This document shows positions 47,662-64,000 of a DNA stretch of 64,000 nucleotides, one piece after another. The position numbers were made by a program, and so were the translations under genes. Origin of the DNA: Ursus arctos (taxonomy: Eukaryota; Chordata; Mammalia; Carnivora; Ursidae). The notes under the pieces were generated by a model. That model was not told where the DNA came from and ran no database searches. It worked only from the letters and a program-made list of their open reading frames with translations. Every line of letters starts with the position of its first letter. Within the stretch, counting starts at the first letter, position 1. The DNA lies in NCBI RefSeq assembly GCF_023065955.2, contig NW_026623008.1:377001-441000 (forward strand), given 5' to 3'.

Positions 47662-50600
47662 ATGGCCCACGCCACCAGTGGTTCCCCGACGTTCCACGAG
47701 GCCCAGCAGCCACTGCCACAGGTGCGCGAGGACAGGCGGAGGGAGAGGCTGGTGGAGCTGCACACCTCCTTCAGGGAGCTGTTCACCTTCTTCTGCACCC
47801 ACGCCACCATCCACGGAGCCATCCGGCTGGTCTGCTCCAGCCAGAACCGCCTCAAGACGGCGTCCTGGGGGCTGCTGTTTGTGGGTGCCCTGGGGGCCCT
47901 CTACTGGCAGTTTGGGCTCCTCTTCGAGCAGTACTGGCGCTACCCTGTCATCATGACGGTGTCCGTGCACTCAGAGCAGAAGCTCTTCCCAGCTGTCACT
48001 CTGTGCGACATGAACCCACACAGGTGAGGGGTCCTGACTCCCCAGCTCCGCAGCCTGGGGCATCGCCCCGCGCGTGGTCACCGTGGAAGGCCCACTGGCT
48101 CACACAGCCCGGGTCACTGATGACCCCACCTCACTCCACCTCTGTGCCCAGTGAGGAACTCTGAGACCTCTGCTCTGGGCCCCGGCGCTGGGTGGGGGAG
48201 GTGTTCAGGGACAAGGAAGAGCCAGTTGGAGCTTGGAGTGGCCAGTACCACCCAGACACCAGGTGCTGGAAAGCCTGGGAAGGGTGAGGGGAGGTGAGAG
48301 GGAGCTTTCTAGAGGGGCAGCCTGGAGCTAGGCTTGGGGGGGGGGGCAGGAGCCGGGCAACATTGGTGGGGTGGCAGCAGGAGCAAAGACAGGAGGAGCT
48401 GTGGCCTGAGCCAGGAGGCTGGCGGAGCCCACGGGGTGGGGACGGGGGTGCTTCTAGGCTTGCCAGGCTGACTGTGGGGTCGGCACCGGGGGGCAGGCAC
48501 TGCTCTCCCCAGCAATACCTCGGGACTCACCTCACCCTTCCCCTCGCCCTGCCACCCCCCAGGCCACACTCAGCCCGGCACCATCTGCAAGTACTCGATG
48601 AGTTTGCCCAGGAGAACATCCGCTCTCTCTATAAATTCAACTTCAGCGAGAACAGGGATGTCCTCTCTGCCAATGACCGGGCCCCCCAGCCCGCCTTCTA
48701 CCTGGACCGCGGGATCCGCCTCCAGAGGCTGGGCCGACCAGGTGGCCAGAACAGAGTGGGTTTCAGACTGGTGAGTGTCCCTCGCCCTGAAAGGTCCTGG
48801 CATGCGGTCACCCTGCAGGACTCTGAGCGGGGCGTGGGCAGACGAGGAGGCCGAGCCGAACCGAGCCCACACCCCGCAGTGTAACAGCACAGGTGGTGAC
48901 TGCTTCTACCGGGCCTACTCGTCCGCTGTGACAGCCGCCCGAGAATGGTACCGCTTCCACTACGTGAACATCTTGGCCCTGATGCCCACCGCCCGCGAGG
49001 ACAGCCACCAAAGCCACGGAGGCCACTTTGTCTTCTCCTGCCGATTCGACGGCCAGGACTGCCAGGCCCGGTGAGTGGGGGCAGGGCAGCTGGCTGCTCG
49101 CCTCCCCCCACCCTGCGGACATGGGTGCCAACCCTGGGGTCCAGCTGGCTTCGAACTGCTTCCCCCAGAGATAAGGCAGGCCGTAGTCCCTCAGGCCACA
49201 CGCAATGGGGTCCTGGGCCACGGGCGTAGGCTGGTGCGCGTGTGGCTCCTGGTTCCAGGCTGGGGTCCTGGGCCACGCTGTGTGCTGGTGTGAGTGTGGC
49301 TCCCGGTTCCAGGCTCGGGTCCTGGGCCACGGTGTGTGCTGGTGTGAGTGTGGCTCCCGGTTCCAGGCTGGGGTCCTGGGCCACGGTGTGTGCTGGTGTG
49401 AGTGTGGCTCCTGGTTCCAGGCACTTCCAGACGTTCCACCACCCCACCTATGGCAGCTGCTATACCTTCAATGGCGTCTCAGCAGCACAGCACCCGGGCA
49501 TCTCCCATGGTGAGTGCCAGCCCCAGGCTGAGTGGGGCAGGGGGCATCCAGGCTAGCCTGGCCTCACCCCTGTTCCTGTCCCAGGGATCAGCCTGGTCCT
49601 CAGGGCTGAGCAGCAGGACCACCTCCCTCTGCTGTCCACGGAGGCTGGCATCAAGGTCATGATTCATGGGCATGACCACACGCCCTTCCTGGAGCACCAG
49701 GGGTTCAGCATCCGGCCAGGGACCGAGACCACCATCGGCATCCGAGAGGTGGGTAGGCCCCAACCCTCCCACTCCCCCCTTTCTACCCAACCCTGGGGCC
49801 TCAGGGACAGTGGAACTGAAGCATGGCCCTCCCCTCAGGATGAGGTGCACCGGCTCGGGAGCCCCTATGGTCACTGCACCAAGGGTGTGGAAGGTGTGGA
49901 CGTGCAGCTGCTGTACAAGGCCTCGTACACCCTGCAGGTGAGTCTGGGGCCATGGCGGGGAGAAAGGGAGCATCTTGGAAGGGGCCGGGGAAGCCAGGAG
50001 AGAGGGTGGTCAGGGGAGGGAGATCTCGAGTCTGGGGTGGGCCCTGGGAGAGGGAAGCCAGGGTAGGTTTGGGGGAGGGCCCAGGGGAGGTGGAGGCCAG
50101 CGGAGGGGGAGATGGGGAGTGGGGGGGGGCAGGAATGCAGGAGGCCAGGGGAGTGGTTTCAGAGGAGGGGCCCAGGGGAAGCGGTGGCCAAGGGGGAGGG
50201 GAGTGGGAGTGGGTACAGGGAGGACAGGTGCACTGCTGAGAGGGAGGTGAACCAGGCCCTGTTGCAGGCCCTGGGGGAGGGATGACCGCCTCCAGGACCT
50301 TCGGCTCATGTCCCCTGCTGTCTCCCCAGGCCTGCCTGGTGTCCTGCTTTCAGCAGCTGATGGTGGAGACTTGCTCCTGTGGCTACTACTTCTACCCGCT
50401 GCCGTCAGGGGCCGAGTACTGCAGCTACGCCAGGCACCCAGCCTGGGGTGAGACCCCCCACCCCCTGCCACTGCGGGTGGAGTGCGGTCCGGCCCTGTTA
50501 ACCTGCAAACCTCTCCACACCCCGGGTCGACCCTAGTGGGTTCATCTGTGAACCCCCCCCACACACACAGGTCACTGCTTCTACCGGCTCTACAGGGACC

Positions 50601-51624
50601 TGGGGACCCACCGGCTTCCTTGTGCCTCCCGCTGCCCCAGGCCCTGCAGGTGAGTGGCAAGTGTGGGGGTTCAGGGTCAAGGGTTACGATCAGAGCACCC
50701 CAGCAGGAGTGTAACGGGGGTCTGTCTCTCCTAGGGAGTCTTCCTATAAGCTCTCTGCCGGGACCTCCAGGTGGCCTTCCTCCAAGTCAGCTGTGAGTGC
50801 CCTGAAGGGGTGGGTAAGGGGCGGACAAGCAGGTGGGTCTCACAGGTCCCAAAGGGCTCACCCTAGACCAGCCTGTGCCCCTGCAGTCCCCACTCTTAAC
50901 ACCTGCCCCACAGCGCCCTGAGGGCTGGGAGAAGCTGCAGCCCCAGCGAGCCTTGTGTGTGCAGGACTGGATCCTGGCCGTGCTGGGCAAGCGAAGCCAC
51001 AGGAGCCTGAGCCAGAGCCCAAGCCTCAGGTGGGTGCACTCCCCTCCAGAGGGCACGTCCTGGGCCCTCCCTCTGCCAGCCTGGTCCTCAGTACCCCAAG
51101 GAGGGCCCAGCCCCTCACACCTCTGCCTTGCCCCAGGAGCAACGTGGCCAAGGTGAACATCTTCTACCAGGAGCTCAACTACCGTACGGTGGACGAGACA
51201 CCCGTTTACTCGGTGAGCCAGCCGGGAGCCAAGAGCTGTGGTGGGGGCAGGACCAGCGGCAGGCCAGACCCCCCTGGGGCCCAGCCCTGCGCACCTGCTC
51301 ACTGCCCGCTGATGCCCGCAGGTGCCCCAGCTGCTTTCAGCCATGGGCAGCCTCTGGAGCCTGTGGTTTGGTTCCTCTGTTCTGTCTGTTCTGGAACTGC
51401 TGGAGCTGCTGCTTGATGCCGTCGCCCTCACGCTGCTCCTGGGCTGCCGATGGCTCCACAGAGCTCCGGGGTCCCAGCCAGGGGCAACCACGGGGGCATC
51501 CCACGCTAAGCCAGAAGCCAACCGGTTGCCCACTGACTGCAGGGATGACACTAACCATCTGGGGGGCCCTGCTGGCCTCATCTCCCACGGCACTTCCCGG
51601 AGCTCTGGCGGGAGTCTCTGCTGA
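47662..51624 (+). CDS. SCNN1D: epithelial sodium channel delta subunit, 12 coding exons
   Basis: Delta-ENaC is a pore-forming, amiloride-sensitive sodium channel subunit that can replace alpha in the channel trimer. Coding exons: 47662-48023, 48563-48770, 48880-49070, 49421-49509, 49585-49748, 49839-49937, 50330-50447, 50571-50649, 50735-50792, 50965-51029, 51137-51212 and 51322-51624. All are GT..AG and in phase, giving 603 residues (human 638). Visible are the gating HG motif ([11 protein letters not shown]); TM1 ([20 protein letters not shown]); the FPAVTLC block; Cys-rich extracellular domains ([29 protein letters not shown], the CPRPC region); and TM2 with selectivity filter GSS in [19 protein letters not shown]. 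No PPxY motif for Nedd4-type ligases is present in the tail, as expected for delta. The start ATG has the strong context GCCATGG, 9 bp into its exon. The last about 40 residues depart from the human frame (see findings). Rodents lack a working copy; this one looks intact. Confidence 0.92.
49207..49423 (+). repeat. SCNN1D: 54-bp minisatellite, four units, in SCNN1D intron
   Basis: Units start at 49207, 49262, 49316 and 49370 (period 55, 54, 54). Each contains GGTCCTGGGCCACG, GTGTGGCTCC and ends GGTTCCAGGC. The second to fourth units are almost identical. The last unit ends in the true splice acceptor (TTCCAG|GC at 49420/49421) of the following exon, so the repeat was copied from intron sequence reaching the exon border. 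Confidence 0.93.
49960..50250 (+). repeat. SCNN1D: G-rich purine tract in SCNN1D intron
   Basis: About 290 bp are dominated by GGGG, GGGAG and GGAGG runs with loosely repeated 'gggaagccagg' and 'gggcccaggggaggtgg' units. Many clusters of four G-runs could form quadruplexes in DNA or pre-mRNA. It fills most of the intron between the exons ending at 49937 and starting at 50330. Confidence 0.75.
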
Positions 51625-52200
51625 AGGGTCAGGCCACGTGAGGACCCGGCCCCCCGCACCTGAACCTGCCGGAACGTGTTCTGATCCTGAGGGATATGGA
51701 AGCAGGGGACACCTGGCTGCCCAGGGTGAGCCAGACCAGCCCCACAGAGCCACTCCCAGCCAGCCAAGCCAAACCCAGGGCCCAGGAAGCAGCACTGGGG
51801 CCTGCAGGCAGGCAGGAAGGGAGGCACCAAGGCGCCCAGCCCACTGGGCGCTCTCTCATCAGCCCAGGCACCCTGCCCAGTGGTGGCCTCACTCAGCACC
51901 CAGGGCAGGGGGGAGCAGAGTGTCCCTACCACTCTGGATTCCCACGTCTGGTCTGTGCATAGCTGTGAGTGTGTGTGCATGCAAGGGGGGGCCCTCCACA
52001 TGGGAGCATGCCCGTGTTTGGTCAGTGTCATGTTAATGTATGTGCGTTTCCAAGTGTGTCAACATATCTGTCTACACCTGCGTGCAGGTGTATGCAGGCA
52101 GACCTTCTTCAGCTCAGGGCAGGTGGGAAGAAGGGTAGGGCCGGGCCAAGGCACCTGGTGACCTTGGGCTGCTTTGTAATAAAATCAGTGATTCCACCTG
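51625..52200 (+). other. SCNN1D: SCNN1D 3' UTR
   Basis: Sequence after the TGA at 51622-51624 up to just past the AATAAA at 52178-52183. The +1-shifted frame stays open for about 130 codons after the stop. In that frame [13 protein letters not shown] resembles the human C-terminus, so part of what is UTR here was probably once coding. Confidence 0.65.
52178..52183 (+). terminator. SCNN1D: polyadenylation signal AATAAA (SCNN1D)
   Basis: The canonical hexamer lies 554 bp after the stop codon, with a TG-rich downstream region (GTGGCTACAGTGCGTGTGCC). Confidence 0.75.
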
Positions 52201-52660
52201 GTGGCTACAGTGCGTGTGCCCAGTTACCCTTCCCTACCCTTCCTGAAAACCCCAGGCTGCACTCCACACTCCTTGGAGCCGCAGACATACTGTGGGGGCC
52301 GGGGGACAGGACACCGTGCCCATGGCCAGCTTGCAGGGTCAGGACTTGCCCGAGAGACAGGACCAGCCCCAGACCACCCTCCCTGGTTAGCATCCACCCC
52401 TACTGCTCCCTCCAGGGGGCACGGTCCAGGCCCGAGAAAGGCGGAGGGGCCAGGGAAGGGGGGCTGGGGGTGTAGGGAGTCAGTTTCCATCGAAGAAGCC
52501 GCAGGGCCCCCAGCACGCCCCCGGCAGTCAGGGACTGGGTTCTGGCTCACCGCATTCTTTCGAGGCACTGGTGCTACCCCACTCAGGGCCACCCCTCAGG
52601 GAAGGCAAAGGACCCAGAGACACCCCTCCCCAGCTGAGAGAGTGGAGTCGGCGGGTGCAA
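52201..52660. other. intergenic DNA between convergent SCNN1D and ACAP3
   Basis: About 460 bp separates the two facing poly(A) sites. No feature recognised. Confidence 0.6.
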
Positions 52661-52667
52661 GCAGCAG

Positions 52668-52673
52668 TTTATT
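52668..52673 (-). terminator. ACAP3: polyadenylation signal AATAAA (ACAP3)
   Basis: Plus-strand TTTATT, a canonical signal on minus about 1.3 kb after the ACAP3 stop codon. Confidence 0.75.
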
Positions 52674-53574
52674 AACTGTGGTCTGGAGCAGGGGCGGGTC
52701 CTGCCAGCCCGAGGCCCTGATGCAGGCAGTGGGGTGGGAGGTGGGGGCAGAGCTCAAGCAGGAGAAAGGAGGGAGTGAATTCTGCTCTTTAGGGGTCACA
52801 GCCAACAGGCAAGGAAGTTGGGGGGCTCAGTCAGCACCCACCTTGCCGCCCATGGAGCCTCCCTGGACAGCTTTTGCATAGTGACCAGCCAACTGGCCTT
52901 GGCCAGACCAAGGACGGAAGTTGGGGAGAGGCTCAGCCACTGCCCCGGGGCTCCAGGAAAGGGGAATGCAGAATGAACGCCTTGGTGGGCCCTGGGGAGG
53001 GGGCTGAGGGACCCCTGGACCCATCCAAGGGCCCAGCTCAAGGGGTGAGGCAGGTGCGGGGCAGGGCAGAGCTGCAGGAGCCTCCCTGGCCGGCCGCAGG
53101 CAGAGCCAGGTGTGTCAAGCTGGTCCTCGAGCGTCCACAGAGAAAAGACGCAAGACAAAGTGAGAAAGAGGTCGTGTAGAAACTCTGCTCAGTCTGTGAC
53201 AAAGAACGTCGGATGCAGGGGTGGAAAGTGCCAAAGTCCTTTATGCACCGGCTTGGGGCCAAGTGCCTCTGGAGGAGGCGGGGACAGGTCTCCGGCCACC
53301 CAGGCCTGGGGCCTGCGTGTGGCCAGCCACATGGCCTTGGGACGCCTGCGTCCACCCCCAGCACCCAAGAAGCCCAGCCTGGATGCCGGTCACTAAGTGA
53401 GGTACACGGGTTGATTCCCTGGATGGGCTGCCCCTTCGGCCCTCAAAAGGCGCTGGTGGCCAGCCACCAGCCCCAGGGCCTAGCAGAGGGGCTCTGGGGG
53501 TGTGTAGGAGGGACCCAACTAGCAGGTCAGTGTTCTGCGGCAGTAAAGGTGGGGGCACGAGGAGGCACGGGCCC

Positions 53575-53770
53575 TGAAGGCAGAGAGGGACATGAAGTGA
53601 CACAGGTCCCAGGATGGACAGAGGGGCACGAAGTGACACAGGCCCCGGGGGAGGGGCGTCTGAGGGGCACAAGGTGACACAAGGCCTTCCGAGTGGTTTG
53701 TGACAGGAGCAAACCCAGGTCCCCAGGAAAGGGATCACCTGAAGACACAGGGTCCCCAGGTGTGGTGAGG
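53575..53770 (-). repeat. ACAP3: imperfect tandem repeats in ACAP3 3' UTR
   Basis: The plus strand shows at least four copies of a motif like GGGGCACGAAGTGACACAGG (near 53590, 53625, 53665 and 53765) separated by G-rich spacers of varying length. It is degenerate, so the unit is hard to define. Confidence 0.6.
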
Positions 53771-53965
53771 GGCACCAGATAACGCAGCACCTCCCAGGGG
53801 GAAATGTGGGGCTTAAGACTCAGCGCTGGGGTCTCTGCAGCCCGAGGGGCCGGGGCAGCTCCGAGGAGGGCAGCCCAGGCACTGGGGCTCTCATGGCCAC
53901 CACAGGCGGGGCGGGCAGGGGGACAGGGCGGCTCCCGCTGCTGCGGTCCCGACAGCCCGCCCGCC

Positions 53966-63348
<9,383 letters not shown>

Positions 63349-64000
63349 CTACGGGTGACGGAACGAGCCACATTCGTGCTGCCTCTGAGTGGCAGCCCTT
63401 ACCCCCTCCAAGAGACCAGGCCACAGAGGTGGGAACTGCCCAGGGGCAGCCAGAATTCAGCTCAGGGCCCGTCCGTGCCCAGGACACAGCCGTCCCTGAG
63501 GAGCCAGCTGGAGCTGGGAGGACAGCGAGGTGTCGCAAGGGGCTTGGCTCCAGGGCAGAAGGCTGGAGCAGGACAGGGAAGCCCAGAGCAGGGGAACCCA
63601 GGGTGGGAGTGGGCATGTGGTCTTGCCTGAGGACTGGAAGGACTGGCCAGTGAAGGCACGCAGGATGCTGTCTCTCCTTTCTCCCTCTTCTCCTCCCGTG
63701 TCCCTTCCCTTGGGCCCCCAACCCAGTCCCTGGGATGCACCCTCCACACCCCCTCGCCCCACAGATGGTGGGAGGGGATTCACCAAGGCTTACCCCCACT
63801 TCATGGGAGACTCACACGTGCAAGCAGCATGTGCACCCTGGGACAGGGATGGTAGGCCACAGCAGGGAGAACGAGGGACAGCCCCAGGTCCTGGGCACTG
63901 CACACAGAGGTGGCACACACACACCCCCCACGCACACACACACACTCGCACCCACGCATGCCTGTGCGTGAACCGAGTCAAGGCCAGGCATGGGGCGGAG
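63349..64000 (-). other. ACAP3: ACAP3 intron (partial, right edge)
   Basis: Sequence upstream of the acceptor CCCGTAG (plus 63349-63355). It includes a CA-rich stretch at about 63914-63960. The two 5' coding exons expected from human are not in the window. Confidence 0.7.

Larger units (their letters stand above)
52661..53965 (-). other. ACAP3: ACAP3 3' UTR
   Basis: Minus-strand sequence from the ACAP3 stop (53966) to the AATAAA at 52668-52673. It contains imperfect repeats at 53575-53770. The length of about 1.3 kb is close to the human UTR as I recall it. Confidence 0.7.

Noticed and set aside
49207..49423. Possible CRISPR-like array
   Set aside because: The repeats are head-to-tail 54-bp units without distinct spacers, inside an intron of a mammalian gene; this is a minisatellite.
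50787..52031. Minus-strand open frame of 414 codons across the SCNN1D 3' exons
   Set aside because: It is antisense to well-supported SCNN1D exons in GC-rich DNA and shows no family similarity.

Overview
The window is nuclear DNA from a placental mammal of order Carnivora. Two kinds of evidence support this. First, genes with GT..AG introns encode close orthologues of five genes that are neighbours on human 1p36.33, plus the start of a sixth. Second, the intergenic and intronic DNA carries tRNA-Lys-derived CAN-SINEs with perfect target-site duplications. The young copies have the 3' half I associate with bears, panda and seals rather than dog or mustelids, so an ursid or pinniped is my best guess. 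All comparisons with human proteins are from memory.

Layout: SDF4 first coding exon (minus, 1249-1553, rest of the gene off the left edge); a CpG-island bidirectional promoter (about 4.4-4.87 kb); B3GALT6 (plus, one exon, 4873-5862) with its 3' UTR; about 10 kb intergenic DNA with two young SINEs; C1QTNF12 (minus, 8 coding exons, 17377-21865); about 3 kb intergenic; UBE2J2 (minus, 6 coding exons, 26613-36419, CpG promoter near 40.9-41.1 kb, most SINEs in its introns); about 5 kb intergenic; SCNN1D (plus, TATA box at 46206, 12 coding exons, 47662-51624); and ACAP3 (minus, 22 of about 24 coding exons, 53966-63348, 5' end off the right edge). SCNN1D and ACAP3 are tail to tail, with poly(A) signals about 490 bp apart.

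The gene models were built by hand from splice sites and reading phase. UBE2J2 gives 259 codons, B3GALT6 329, and ACAP3 799 plus the roughly 35 residues missing upstream (834 in total). These equal the human lengths I remember, which supports the exon boundaries.

The genes do not form one pathway; the order is inherited synteny. Their products act in the secretory route and at membranes: a Golgi-lumen calcium-binding protein (SDF4), a Golgi glycosaminoglycan-linker galactosyltransferase (B3GALT6), a secreted adipokine (C1QTNF12), an ER-membrane ubiquitin-conjugating enzyme (UBE2J2), an epithelial sodium channel subunit (SCNN1D) and an Arf GTPase-activating protein (ACAP3).

I found no previously undescribed system. 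The most interesting points are lineage-specific changes: an apparent loss of the human-type start codon and a shifted C-terminal frame in SCNN1D, an enlarged Gly-Pro-Pro block in C1QTNF12, a 12-nt microexon and a NAGNAG acceptor in ACAP3, a 54-bp intronic minisatellite ending at a real splice acceptor, a 0.4-kb polypyrimidine tract, and a SINE and an L1 inserted at the same site.
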